Counted from the stretch's first letter, positions 9,369 to 18,995 are shown. The stretch: 64,000 nucleotides of DNA from Actinomycetes bacterium (GCA_021826315.1 JAKAZZ010000002.1:1-64000), one strand, 5' to 3'. Notes: generated by a model not told the origin, from the sequence alone. Numbers and translations: made by a program.

Positions 9369-10241
9369 CTAGCCGCTTATTGAATCGTCAGCCACAACCG
9401 ATGAGCCGTAAAGCTCTCGGTCGATGCGTCGAGCTTTGCGTTCTTCGGCGCGAATCCACTCAATGAATATAGGCACTATTCCAACGAAGATCACGACCTC
9501 GCTGATTATCCAGAGCAGTTCGCCTCCCGCGTGAATCTGCGAAAGGCTATACATTGGAGCCAAGGTTGTCTTGCGGCTCATTATCGCAACGCCTAGGAAT
9601 GATTCAAAGGGCACGCCGATAGCGAGCGTTAGGAGTTTGAAGCCGTAGTTCATCTTGAAGTGAGTAATTGGATCTTTTGAGATGAGCGGCCACCAAAAAC
9701 AGGTCGATGCGAAGAAGAAAGCCACATTGAAGATGTCCATTATGAACATCTGATCCATGGCGGTCTTTATTAGGGATGAATTGTAAAAGCCCCACATAAG
9801 GCCGTAGTAGGTGAACCAAGTCGTAATGGGATTTGTAAATGCTACAAAGATCGGTGAGCGAAGGACCCTAGACCAAAGTTGGCGGTACTTCTTGGGAGCA
9901 GTCTGAAGGATCATTGTTGAAGGGTTCGAAAGCGCAAGTAGGGCCGGCGCAGCAATCATCAGTAGTAGATGTTGAATAATGTGTGCTACAAAGCTGACGT
10001 TAACCAGGTAGGCGATCGAACTTTGTAGCGCAATGTCAAGCGATAGAATTCCAGCAATGAATGACACCACTCTTCCAAATGGCCAGCGGTGGTTCTTGGC
10101 GCGTTGTATCTTGTAACCCTTCAGGTACAGATAGATCGCCGAAATCGAGAATAAAAATACCAACAAGGGGAACGGTCCCCATTGCCATCCGGTAACTAAA
10201 AAGCTAAGAGAGTACGGATCGGCAACTTGGTTCATCTTCAC
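9369..10241 (-). CDS. CtaG-like cytochrome c oxidase assembly family membrane protein
   Basis: Multi-TM; HIIQHLLLMIAAPALLALSNP motif as in caa3_CtaG family proteins. Confidence 0.85.
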   Translation of the reverse strand: MKMNQVADPYSLSFLVTGWQWGPFPLLVFLFSISAIYLYLKGYKIQRAKNHRWPFGRVVSFIAGILSLDIALQSSIAYLVNVSFVAHIIQHLLLMIAAPALLALSNPSTMILQTAPKKYRQLWSRVLRSPIFVAFTNPITTWFTYYGLMWGFYNSSLIKTAMDQMFIMDIFNVAFFFASTCFWWPLISKDPITHFKMNYGFKLLTLAIGVPFESFLGVAIMSRKTTLAPMYSLSQIHAGGELLWIISEVVIFVGIVPIFIEWIRAEERKARRIDRELYGSSVVADDSISG

Positions 10242-10306
10242 TTGATGCGTCTCCTTCCAATCTTCGACACTACATCGTCCTTAGGCCATTGCCAAATGCA
10301 CTTTAA

Positions 10307-11212
10307 CTACGCCTTTGTTTGGTTCTTGATCCAAGGTTTGAAAGGATCGAAGAAGGCGCCCTTAGTATCTGCGTCGTCGGATCGAGCTAAGAAAAGTTTG
10401 ATGTTGTAGTATCCGGTGTAAAAGAATGGCTCCATGCATAGAACCCAAATGATAGATGCGGCTATCTGCTGGTCACCAAGCGATGATAGGGTTCGGATAG
10501 AAGTTGCAGCATAAGAAGGGTAAAGGGGCGATGAGAAGGCTAGGAACATTGCGGCAAACCAACTCGCTACCCCAGCACCCAGTATGTGTAGAAGTCTGGT
10601 TATTGGAGAAGGTACCCTACTAACGTAGGGATCGGAGTCGACCATGTTGATGAAGAATGCCATGCCAGATGTTACGAATGTAAAGTGCATGAGCTGCATG
10701 CCAAGCTGGCTTGAGAGGGCAAAGCTCATCATGGAAGGGATAAACCAACTCCACATTGTTGCTACGAAGTATAAAAGTGCAACCCTAGGTTCTGATATGA
10801 AGGTGAAGATAGCCTTCGAGATCTTAGACGTAGCAGTGAAGGCTTTTGAAGATTTTATTGAAGTCGGTATCCCAGCCCAGATCGCCTTCCACGGCTTTGA
10901 ACCCGCGATAAGTGGTGGAGCAACGATCATAACTAGAACGTGAATGAGAGCGTGAACCCACAGATAGGCCATCGACCAGAACATCATTGGCGAGTTGAGC
11001 GGAATGGCAAGGATTACCATTCCACCAGCGAACATGATCGGACGACCGTGCTCCTTCTCACTTACCCGAGTGAATCCTCGAACGTAGAGAATTACCGGTA
11101 TAAAGATCGCAAGAAATGAGGTAGGGAAGCCTAAAGACCACCCCTCGATAACGTACTTTACGAAGAATCCCGCGTGAAGGGTCAGTAGACCCATGTTCAT
11201 ATTCATGTGCAA
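10307..11212 (-). CDS. CtaG-like cytochrome c oxidase assembly family membrane protein (paralog of neighbour)
   Basis: Multi-TM; HALIHVLVMIVAPPLIAGSKPW motif; collinear with the adjacent CtaG-like ORF. Confidence 0.82.
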   Translation of the reverse strand: MHMNMNMGLLTLHAGFFVKYVIEGWSLGFPTSFLAIFIPVILYVRGFTRVSEKEHGRPIMFAGGMVILAIPLNSPMMFWSMAYLWVHALIHVLVMIVAPPLIAGSKPWKAIWAGIPTSIKSSKAFTATSKISKAIFTFISEPRVALLYFVATMWSWFIPSMMSFALSSQLGMQLMHFTFVTSGMAFFINMVDSDPYVSRVPSPITRLLHILGAGVASWFAAMFLAFSSPLYPSYAATSIRTLSSLGDQQIAASIIWVLCMEPFFYTGYYNIKLFLARSDDADTKGAFFDPFKPWIKNQTKA

Positions 11213-11341
11213 GGAACTCGTCTCCTCAAGACCGAAGTAGTAACTTAAAGGTTACTTCGTCGAGAGTGGTATCTATGTTCGCTAGGGACAAGCCTTGGCT
11301 TAACTAAATGGTACTTCACTTGTAACCTTTGCTCCTAGGTT

Positions 11342-13075
11342 CTACTTTTTTGTTAGCTTTTGGGCGACACTGGTAGCACTACGGAGTGCCTTGGAGGTTG
11401 ATTTGGTGATCTTTGAAAGGGCTGATCTATTTTCGGCGCGCTTCGAGTTTCGTCTAGCGTTCTCTTCCATCCGGGTTCTAATGGTCTCTCGTCGTTGGCG
11501 AAGCTCGCGGTAGGTTATTGCCTCTGTCTCAGCGTCAAGTCCAAGACTTCCTCGGACTCCATCTAAGTCGACTGCACGTTCGCGAGGATCGATGCCTACC
11601 TCGGCTGCGATGCGAGCCCCATGCTTACTTGTAAAGTAAGTTGCCAGGTACATGATCTCAGCGAAGAGGTCGACGTCAGGCGCAAGGCGTGAAAGGGAAG
11701 CGTCTAGGAAGATCATGTTCTTGATAAATAGCATGAGCTCTTTTGGAAGTCGAGCGCCATAGCCTAAAAGCGCCTTTGTAAGCTCGCGTATCTCTTTAGT
11801 CAATTCATCCGGCGACATTGTAGTTGGGTCCTTGGCTGGCTTGTCCAAACCTAAGTCGCTAATTACTGCTTCAATGTCTGTATCTTGTGGCAGTGCTCCT
11901 AAATCTCGAAGAGCTGATGTCTGCATCTTGATGTCGTTTATCGTCCCGCCCATCAAGAGCCTTAGGAATGCTAGGCGCTTGAACTCTCCGAGTCGTCCGG
12001 TAATTCCGTAGTCAAGAAGTGCCACCTTGCCGTCTTCTTGAACCATAAGATTTCCACCGTGGAGATCTCCATGAAAGACGCCGTAGAGTATTGCACCCTC
12101 CATGAATGCAACTAGAGCCGCGCGAAGGACCTTGGAGGTGTCGATTCCAGCGTTCCGCATTCCCTCGGCGTCATCCCAAGAAAATCCTTGTAGTCGCTGC
12201 ATTACCATCACTCGCTTGGTCACATACCGAGGGTGTGGACGCGGAACAACGATAGATCGTTGGTCAGTTTCGGCAAGAATTCGTGCGATGTCGAGCATAT
12301 TTGCCGCTTCGAGCCGGAAGTCAAGCTCTTCAACGATCGTCTCGGCGAATAGATCAACTAGGGCCGGTGGGTTTGCTAGTGCTGCTACTGGTATCCGCCC
12401 AACTAGAGCCGGTGAGAACCACGCCATGGCTGCGAGATCGCGCTTTACGAACTCAGCAACTGTGCTTCTCTGTACCTTTACTACGACCTCTTCGCCGGTT
12501 CGAAGGGTTGCTAAATAAACCTGGGCGATCGAAGCCGAAGCTATTGCTACTGGATTGAAGGAAGAAAATACCTCTTCAATCGTTGCGCCTAAATCTTGCT
12601 CAATAGTCTTCCTCACCTTGTCGAATGGTTCGGGTGTGACCTTATCTCTCAGTTCTTTGAATTCAGTTACTAGTTCAGTGGGGAATATCCCCTCTCCGGA
12701 AGAGATGATTTGTCCAAGCTTGACGTAAGTTGGCCCTAAGATTTCGAAGGCGATCTTTAGTCGTTTTGATAGACCTTCGCGTGAAGTTGGATTGCCTTTA
12801 GGTCTTTCGACGAACCTCCACATAGCAAGGGCCTTACCGAGGTGCCATCCCACCTTGACTACTCTCGCACCAGGGGGTAGTAGCTGTCGCTTTATCAACT
12901 TGGGTATCGAGGCGGCATTTCTTTGACGTAAAGAGTCCACCTGTGGCAGCCATAGGATCTTTGAGGGGTCGACTATCCAGGGTCCTACCTCTGTGAAGGA
13001 GCCAACCTTACTGTCATCAAAGGCGTTTGCGCTATTCAAATCGATGTCCACTCGTCCAAGCCTGTCCGTATGCAT
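11342..13075 (-). CDS. ABC1/AarF/UbiB family atypical kinase
   Basis: KLGQIISSGEGIFPTELVTEFKELRDKVTPEPF, ASIAQVYLA, FHGDLHGGNLMV, ALLDYGITGRL. ATG 13075 preferred over the track's TTG 13147, which lies inside a terminator stem. Confidence 0.92.
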   Translation of the reverse strand: MHTDRLGRVDIDLNSANAFDDSKVGSFTEVGPWIVDPSKILWLPQVDSLRQRNAASIPKLIKRQLLPPGARVVKVGWHLGKALAMWRFVERPKGNPTSREGLSKRLKIAFEILGPTYVKLGQIISSGEGIFPTELVTEFKELRDKVTPEPFDKVRKTIEQDLGATIEEVFSSFNPVAIASASIAQVYLATLRTGEEVVVKVQRSTVAEFVKRDLAAMAWFSPALVGRIPVAALANPPALVDLFAETIVEELDFRLEAANMLDIARILAETDQRSIVVPRPHPRYVTKRVMVMQRLQGFSWDDAEGMRNAGIDTSKVLRAALVAFMEGAILYGVFHGDLHGGNLMVQEDGKVALLDYGITGRLGEFKRLAFLRLLMGGTINDIKMQTSALRDLGALPQDTDIEAVISDLGLDKPAKDPTTMSPDELTKEIRELTKALLGYGARLPKELMLFIKNMIFLDASLSRLAPDVDLFAEIMYLATYFTSKHGARIAAEVGIDPRERAVDLDGVRGSLGLDAETEAITYRELRQRRETIRTRMEENARRNSKRAENRSALSKITKSTSKALRSATSVAQKLTKK

Positions 13076-13145
13076 AAGAGTAACAAAGTTACGTTTCGAT
13101 GTCGTTAACGTAGCTAGTGTCTTTATTATGCCCTCGTTGAAGCCC

Positions 13146-13182
13146 AAAAGAGAGAGGGCACGTGTCGTGCCCTCTCTCTTTT
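13146..13182 (-). terminator. Terminator hairpin downstream of fabF
   Basis: Perfect 17-bp stem AAAAGAGAGAGGGCACG / CGTGCCCTCTCTCTTTT with 3-nt loop TGT, ending in TTTT on the minus strand. Confidence 0.85.
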
Positions 13183-13223
13183 GCGTAATTATGCCAATTT
13201 CTCAGCCGTGGACTGGTGTGAAT

Positions 13224-14426
13224 TTACGGCTTTGTAAATACCAAGGAGCCGTTGTGGCCACCGAATCCGAACGAGTTCGAGATGATCGCTCCTGTGCCGA
13301 GTTTGCGAGGCTCCCCGATTACTACATCGATGTTCATCTCTGGATCGATGTTGACGGTATTTGCTGTAGGAGGAATGATGCCGGTTTCAAAGGTTAGACA
13401 CGCGGCAACGGCTTCGATTGCGCCAGCAGCTCCGAGGGAGTGGCCAAGCGCGCCCTTGATTGAAGTAACGGGTGGTCGAGTGGCGCCGAAGAGCTTATCG
13501 ATTGCTTCCGCTTCGCCTTTGTCGTTTAATGGCGTCGACGTGCCGTGGGCATTTACGTGAGCTATGTCGTTAGGAGATAGTCCGGCATCTTCAAGAGCTG
13601 CCTCCATGCAAGCAATAGCTCCTGCTCCGTGCGGTGCTGGTGCAGTGATGTGATGCGCGTCTGCATTGGAGCCGTAGCCGGCCACGATTGCGTAGATGTG
13701 AGCACCTCGGGCGAGTGCATGGCCAAGCTCTTCTAGAACAACAACCGCTGCCCCTTCAGCCATAACAAAGCCATTACGTTCGGCATCGAACGGGCGAGAA
13801 GTAGCCGTCGGTGAAGCCGCGGTCATGTTATCGAAGCCAGCGATAGCCGTTGGCGTCGTCGCAACCTCAGCACCACCTGCGAGCATGATGGTCGCTCGTC
13901 CAGACGAGATCTCACGTGCAGCGTTACCAATCGCTTGAGTTCCAGCAGCGCATGCCGTGGCGGTCGTTTGGCACGTGTTCGTAAAGCCAAACTTCATCGA
14001 AATGGTGGCTGCATTGGAGTTCGCCATCATCATTGGCACTAAGAAAGGCGACACGCGGTCTGGACCGCGGCCGTGGCAGATCAATATCTGTGCCTCAAGT
14101 GTGGTGAGGCCACCAACGCCAGTGCCCATCCATACACCAGCCTTCGCTGGATTTACCTCTGGATTGCCGGCGTCTTCCATGGCCAGCATGGAAGCGGCTA
14201 ATCCAAGTTGGTTGTAGCGATCTGCTCGTCGAGCTTCTTTGACGTTCATGAACTGGGACGGATCAAAGTCGTCGATGAGGCGGGATCCGCTGTAAGTGGA
14301 CTTAAGAATCCCACTCCAAAAAGCATCTTTTCCTATACCAACCGACGAGAGGACGCCAACGCCAGTAATTGCAACCTGAAATGGTGATTCAATTGCTTCA
14401 CCATCAGCGGACCAACCTAATTTCAT
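13224..14426 (-). CDS. fabF: Beta-ketoacyl-ACP synthase II
   Basis: TACAAGTQAIGNA active-site Cys, NAHGTSTPLND, KGALGHSLGAAGA, FGFGGHNGSLVF. Confidence 0.96.
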   Translation of the reverse strand: MKLGWSADGEAIESPFQVAITGVGVLSSVGIGKDAFWSGILKSTYSGSRLIDDFDPSQFMNVKEARRADRYNQLGLAASMLAMEDAGNPEVNPAKAGVWMGTGVGGLTTLEAQILICHGRGPDRVSPFLVPMMMANSNAATISMKFGFTNTCQTTATACAAGTQAIGNAAREISSGRATIMLAGGAEVATTPTAIAGFDNMTAASPTATSRPFDAERNGFVMAEGAAVVVLEELGHALARGAHIYAIVAGYGSNADAHHITAPAPHGAGAIACMEAALEDAGLSPNDIAHVNAHGTSTPLNDKGEAEAIDKLFGATRPPVTSIKGALGHSLGAAGAIEAVAACLTFETGIIPPTANTVNIDPEMNIDVVIGEPRKLGTGAIISNSFGFGGHNGSLVFTKP

Positions 14427-14665
14427 GCAACCTTGCCCTTTACAAGGTCGAAGGCTGCACCAACGGTGTCGACGCCTTCGAGTTCTGATTCATCTACTTT
14501 GATAGAAAAGGAGTCTTCGAGCTCCATAACGAGCTCCACGATGTCGAGGCTGTCGGCGTCTAGGTCGTCAGCAAAGTTTGCCTCAAGAACGACCTTGTCG
14601 CCGTCTACGCCTAGAACCTTTACGGCACATGCCTTAAACTGATCAAACAACGCTGCGTCGTCCAT
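14423..14665 (-). CDS. acpP: Acyl carrier protein
   Basis: DDLDADSLDIVELVMELEDSF with phosphopantetheine DSL motif. Start MDDAALFDQ at 14665 more likely than the 14695 ORF start; overlaps the fabF start. Confidence 0.95.
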   Translation of the reverse strand: MDDAALFDQFKACAVKVLGVDGDKVVLEANFADDLDADSLDIVELVMELEDSFSIKVDESELEGVDTVGAAFDLVKGKVA

Positions 14666-14773
14666 TTGTATCCTTTTCTCGTAACTAATGGCCAATCGCT
14701 TGGCCTAACTCATACGCAATTAAAAATATTCAATTACGTAACCGGGTAAATGCTAGTCGAATTTCATTGCCGA

Positions 14774-15505
14774 CTAGAACCCCATAGAGAGGCCACCATC
14801 GACCGGAATTAGGGTTCCTGTTATGTAATTTGCCCTATCTGACGATAGGAAGTCGACAATTCCAGAAATATCAGATGGTTGAGCCATTCTTCGCATAGGA
14901 ATTGCCCCCACCATCTCCTCCATACGCTTTTCGGTGAGGCCTTCTGTCATGGCCGTTGCGACTGCCCCTGGAGCGATCACGTTTGCTGTTATGTTTCGTG
15001 TGGCGACTTCACGGGCCACGGATCTTGCAAAGCCAATAAGTCCCGCTTTTGATGCGGCATAGTTGGCCTGACCTGGAGCACCCATGCCAGCAATTACCGA
15101 AGACATATAGATTATTCGACCCCAGCGACCACGTACCATCTGTGGTAACACGCGCTTAGTAAGGAGGAAGGCGCCCTTTAAATTCGTGTCGATAACTTTG
15201 TCGAATTGCTCTTCGTCCATTCGAAGAAGGAGCGTGTCAGCGGTCATGCCAGCGTTTACAACCAGTATCTCGATTGGACCAAACTTTTCTTCAACCACTT
15301 TTATGGCTGCATCGATTGACTCTGAGCTAGCAACATCGCAGGAGACTTCAAGGAGTTGATCTCCCCACTTTTGTGAAATCTCCGGATCGATGCGCCGCGA
15401 TCGAAAAGTTACTGCAACCTTGTGGCCCGCCTCGAGGAGATCAAGCGTGCACGCTTGACCAATCCCCGTGGAACCACCGGTAATGAATGCGACCCTTGAC
15501 GTCAT
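14774..15505 (-). CDS. fabG: 3-oxoacyl-ACP reductase
   Basis: TGGSTGIGQA, NAGMTADTLLLRM, YAASKAG, VDGGLSMGF; sits in the fab cluster. Confidence 0.95.
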   Translation of the reverse strand: MTSRVAFITGGSTGIGQACTLDLLEAGHKVAVTFRSRRIDPEISQKWGDQLLEVSCDVASSESIDAAIKVVEEKFGPIEILVVNAGMTADTLLLRMDEEQFDKVIDTNLKGAFLLTKRVLPQMVRGRWGRIIYMSSVIAGMGAPGQANYAASKAGLIGFARSVAREVATRNITANVIAPGAVATAMTEGLTEKRMEEMVGAIPMRRMAQPSDISGIVDFLSSDRANYITGTLIPVDGGLSMGF

Positions 15506-16441
15506 TTACTGCGATACCCACTTTATGACCGCCGCAGACCATGTCATTCCTGCACCGAAGCCACAGAAGAGTACGTAGTCTCCGTCCTTTAGCCTTCCGT
15601 CGTCGGCGGCACCGCCGAGTGCTAGAGGAATTGATCCCGAAGATGTATTTCCCGTCTTGTGCAAGACGATTGCCGCCTTTTCGATGGGTATTTCGAGGCG
15701 TTTAAGCGCAGCTTCGATAATCCTAAGGTTTGCTTGATGGGGAACTACTAACGATATCTGATCTGCGGTTACCCCGGAGCGTTCCATTGCGTTCTTCGCC
15801 GATGAAACCATAGAGAGGACTGCCTTTTTGAATACTTCGCGCCCCTCCATTTTGAGGTAGTCGCCGTGGTCGCAGTAGAGAATTGGAACGAGCGAGCCGT
15901 CGAGTCCTAGATCCCACCCGAAGAAGGCATTCTCATCTGCAGATGTTTGCTCCATCACAATCGCGCCGGCGCCATCTGCGAACAATACCGCGGTGGAACG
16001 ATCCTCTTGGTCGGTGATCTTGCTTAGAGTGTCGGATCCTATAACGAGGATTCTCTTAAGGCCGGTTGTAATCATCGAGTTGGCTACGACCATGGCATAT
16101 ACGAAGCCTGCGCAAGCAGCGTTGATGTCGAATCCACCGCACCTCAGCCCCAATTCTGCTTGAACGACGGAAGCCGTCGCTGGAACAGTCTGATCAGGGG
16201 TGGTAGTGGAGAGGATGAGGAGGTCAATATCTTCTGGCGAAAGACCAGCGCTCTTTATCGCATTGCGACCTGCTTCGACTGCCAGTGATGAAGTTGTACC
16301 GCCGAAACGCCTCTCCTTGATGCCGGTACGCTCGGTGATCCAGGCATCGTTTGTATCAAGCCGGGCCTCAAAGTCAGCGTTCGTAACAATCTTCTCGGGT
16401 AGAGCAGTACCCCATCCCGTAATCTTTGAACCGTAGGTCAC
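15506..16441 (-). CDS. fabH: Beta-ketoacyl-ACP synthase III
   Basis: DINAACAGFVYAM, VVPHQANLRI, KTGNTSSGSIPLAL, ITERTGIKERR. Confidence 0.96.
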   Translation of the reverse strand: MTYGSKITGWGTALPEKIVTNADFEARLDTNDAWITERTGIKERRFGGTTSSLAVEAGRNAIKSAGLSPEDIDLLILSTTTPDQTVPATASVVQAELGLRCGGFDINAACAGFVYAMVVANSMITTGLKRILVIGSDTLSKITDQEDRSTAVLFADGAGAIVMEQTSADENAFFGWDLGLDGSLVPILYCDHGDYLKMEGREVFKKAVLSMVSSAKNAMERSGVTADQISLVVPHQANLRIIEAALKRLEIPIEKAAIVLHKTGNTSSGSIPLALGGAADDGRLKDGDYVLFCGFGAGMTWSAAVIKWVSQ

Positions 16442-17632
16442 TTAGCCTTCCAATTTCGTTCGCAACCATGCAACTGGTTGTCCTATAATTACTCTTTCTC
16501 CATCAGCTGCGAGATAACCGCTGACATGACCTTCAAATGCGGATCGCACCTGTTCGCCTGAAACTTCACCGAGGGCATCTCCGACTCTCACTTTGTCTTT
16601 GAGATGTACATTTGACGACGAAGTAAAGACACCTGCCGCGGGTGAAACAACGATGCGTTCGAAGGCATAAAGGTGTTCCCCGCCGCGAATTTCTGAAGGT
16701 ATGTGTATGGTCGCACTCTCTTCGACCGCCATGATCAGCTTGTCCAGGTCGTCTGGAGTTTGAATAGAGATAGCCCGAATGTCCGGTGTCGTACGCTTTG
16801 CGAGACCTGTTAATACGTTCCCAGGTCCGATCTCTACTAACAGAGAGGTACCTTGGTCACGGAGACGATTTAGCGACCGGGTCCACATTACGGGTGAGGT
16901 AAGTTGTTGGGCTAGTAGGCGGATCCAATCGGCTGCACGTCGATAAGGAAACGCGTCGACGTTTGCTATAACCGGAATTTCCGCGTCATAGAAGCGAGAC
17001 TCGAGTATCGCACGACGAAGTCGTTGCCGCGCGTTCTCCATGTACGGCGTATGGAATGCGCCATTTACGGGGAGAATCATCGCCCTCTTTGCCCCTAAGT
17101 TCTTCGCAATTTCAATTGCCTTTCCGAGAGCATCTTTCGCTCCGGATAGTACGACTTGACCAGGCGCGTTGTAGTTTGCAACCCACACATCGCCGCCAGC
17201 TTCGTCGCAAGCCTTTTCAGCTCCGTCGTCGTCGATGCCAAGGAGAGCTGCCATTCCGCCTGGGTTTTGTTGTGCTGCAATTTGCATTGCTTCAGCTCGC
17301 TCAGCTACCAACTTTGCGCCGGTATCAAATGGAAGTGATCCCGCTGCGACGAGGGCACAGTATTCGCCGAGTGAGTGACCCGCGCAAATCGATGGCGAGA
17401 CGCCGATACGTTCTACTGCATCGAGAACCAGCATTGACATGGCGTACGTAACTAGCTGTGTATTTCTAGTTTGCGATAGCATCTCTTGGTCGGCAGACGT
17501 AAGCAGTTCAGCTATGTTTCGCCCAGTAGCTTCGGAGGCCTCTTCAATAACCTCCCAACTGGGATGATCGAGCCATGGCAGCCCCATTCCTGCCTTTTGC
17601 GAACCCTGTCCTGGGAAGGTGAAAGCAATCAA
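16442..17632 (-). CDS. fabD: Malonyl-CoA:ACP transacylase with C-terminal biotinyl/lipoyl-like (barrel-sandwich hybrid) extension
   Basis: FabD core: FPGQGSQKAGMG, AGHSLGEYCAL (catalytic Ser), NGAFHTPYM, VEIGPGNVLTGL. About 80-90 extra C-terminal residues (IVVSPAAGVFTSSSNVHLKDKVRVGDALGEVSGEQVRSAFEGHVSGYLAADGERVIIGQPVAWL) resemble two half-motifs of a biotinyl/lipoyl domain. Confidence 0.92.
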   Translation of the reverse strand: MIAFTFPGQGSQKAGMGLPWLDHPSWEVIEEASEATGRNIAELLTSADQEMLSQTRNTQLVTYAMSMLVLDAVERIGVSPSICAGHSLGEYCALVAAGSLPFDTGAKLVAERAEAMQIAAQQNPGGMAALLGIDDDGAEKACDEAGGDVWVANYNAPGQVVLSGAKDALGKAIEIAKNLGAKRAMILPVNGAFHTPYMENARQRLRRAILESRFYDAEIPVIANVDAFPYRRAADWIRLLAQQLTSPVMWTRSLNRLRDQGTSLLVEIGPGNVLTGLAKRTTPDIRAISIQTPDDLDKLIMAVEESATIHIPSEIRGGEHLYAFERIVVSPAAGVFTSSSNVHLKDKVRVGDALGEVSGEQVRSAFEGHVSGYLAADGERVIIGQPVAWLRTKLEG

Positions 17633-17861
17633 TTTATTACCTTTCGGTCAAACGTTGATCGAAACGTCGAGTTCTTAATCGAGCCGACTTTTTTCGATGC
17701 CTTTAGAAGGTCACCGGTTGTTGGTCGCAAGAAAGCCTTGAAGTTATATTGACTATAACTTGCCATTACAGGTTACATGAATATGTCGGAGAATAAAAGA
17801 AAATTCACTTATCGTTTCTGAGTCGACCAACTTCGAGTTCGATATATGCTTTATAAAGCTT

Positions 17862-17944
17862 GCCCGGGTGGTGGAATGGTAGACACGGAGGACTCAAAAT
17901 CCTTTGCTCGCGAGGGCGTGCGGGTTCGAATCCCGCCCCGGGTA
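17862..17944 (+). tRNA. tRNA-Leu(CAA)
   Basis: GCCCGGG acceptor, D-arm GTGGAATGGTAGACAC, anticodon loop CTCAAAA (CAA), long variable arm TGCTCGCGAGGGCGTG, T-arm GCGGGTTCGAATCCCGC, 3' CCCGGGT plus A; CCA not encoded. Confidence 0.95.
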
Positions 17945-18191
17945 CTCAAAGCTCATTCCATACTTTTTGTCGCTTGCACTTTTGATGGAAGTACGGATTT
18001 AGTCCCTCGCCATAATTGACTTCCTCTAAACGATCGTTTTCCCCGCTTGTTGGTTCCATTAAATCGTCATGGGAAAAAATCTTTTTCAGCCCCAAATGTC
18101 TTAAAGTAACTTTTTCGTCGTGACGATAATGGCTTTAGATTGGCAATTTGAATATTGCCTAAAGGCATAAGCAAATAACGGGGGTTTTCCA

Positions 18192-18995
18192 TTGTCTCTC
18201 TTGCGTGACGGAACACGTATCTTCGTTGACACCTCTACAAGCTCCCGTTATGGTGAGGCGGCATTCGTACTTCCAGCGACCGCGCGCGCTGCCACACTCA
18301 TGTACTTAGCTGGTAGATCCGCTCGGATAATTATGGATGGTGGTCAGCCTCCTTTGGCCGGTACGAATGGTGTCATCTACCGAAGGATAAAGTTCGGCCT
18401 TTTTGCTGCCCCCGTGACATTTTCTGCAGCTGATGTTTCTGGGTACCGTGCGTTCGAAGCGGTCCTTTTGAATCCTGGAGCGGTTCTACAAAGGCGTGAG
18501 TACGTTAGAGTCCCGACCGTTCTTGGAATTTCCGTCTTTGCAATGGAAGCTGGTAAAGCCCGATCAAACTTCACGACCGTTGCTATCGATATCTCTCAAG
18601 GCGGTATGCGTATTCGTTCCCGGGAGAATGTGAAGGTCGGCCAGCAACTCAAGATCTCTTTCCTGATTGATGGATCTGCAGTTGGATTGAATAGCGTCGT
18701 TAAATCAAACTTTCCTGATGGCACATTGGGAGTGGAGTTTGTGGACGTCCCTCCTAACGTCGCAAAGAGCATCTGTCGTTTGGTCTACAAGACCCAGGTC
18801 TCCCAGAACCCCAATCTTGGCCGAGATCTCAAGAACAGCAAGCAAGGTGTCGAGATCTGCCAAGACCTCACCGACGCTGATGATTACTGGGATATCTTCA
18901 GTGAAGGTACCCTCGAGTCGATAGCGGTCTCGACTGACTACAACGAATTTAACAAAATAGTTTTTGGTTCGTTTGGTACCGCATTTTCGATGTAA
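18192..18995 (+). CDS. PilZ domain protein (probable c-di-GMP effector)
   Basis: RREYVRVPT (RxxxR) and DISQGGMRIRS (DxSxGG) motifs with an N-terminal YcgR-N-like region; TTG start. Confidence 0.85.
   Translation: MSLLRDGTRIFVDTSTSSRYGEAAFVLPATARAATLMYLAGRSARIIMDGGQPPLAGTNGVIYRRIKFGLFAAPVTFSAADVSGYRAFEAVLLNPGAVLQRREYVRVPTVLGISVFAMEAGKARSNFTTVAIDISQGGMRIRSRENVKVGQQLKISFLIDGSAVGLNSVVKSNFPDGTLGVEFVDVPPNVAKSICRLVYKTQVSQNPNLGRDLKNSKQGVEICQDLTDADDYWDIFSEGTLESIAVSTDYNEFNKIVFGSFGTAFSM

Noticed and set aside
13252-13560. Plus-strand ORFs opposite fabF (also 13957-14217)
   Set aside because: Antisense to fabF with no motif support.
18121-18191. Possible c-di-GMP riboswitch before the PilZ gene
   Set aside because: Only a small GGCAAT/ATTGCC hairpin is visible; the conserved GEMM core and tetraloop receptor are not recognisable.
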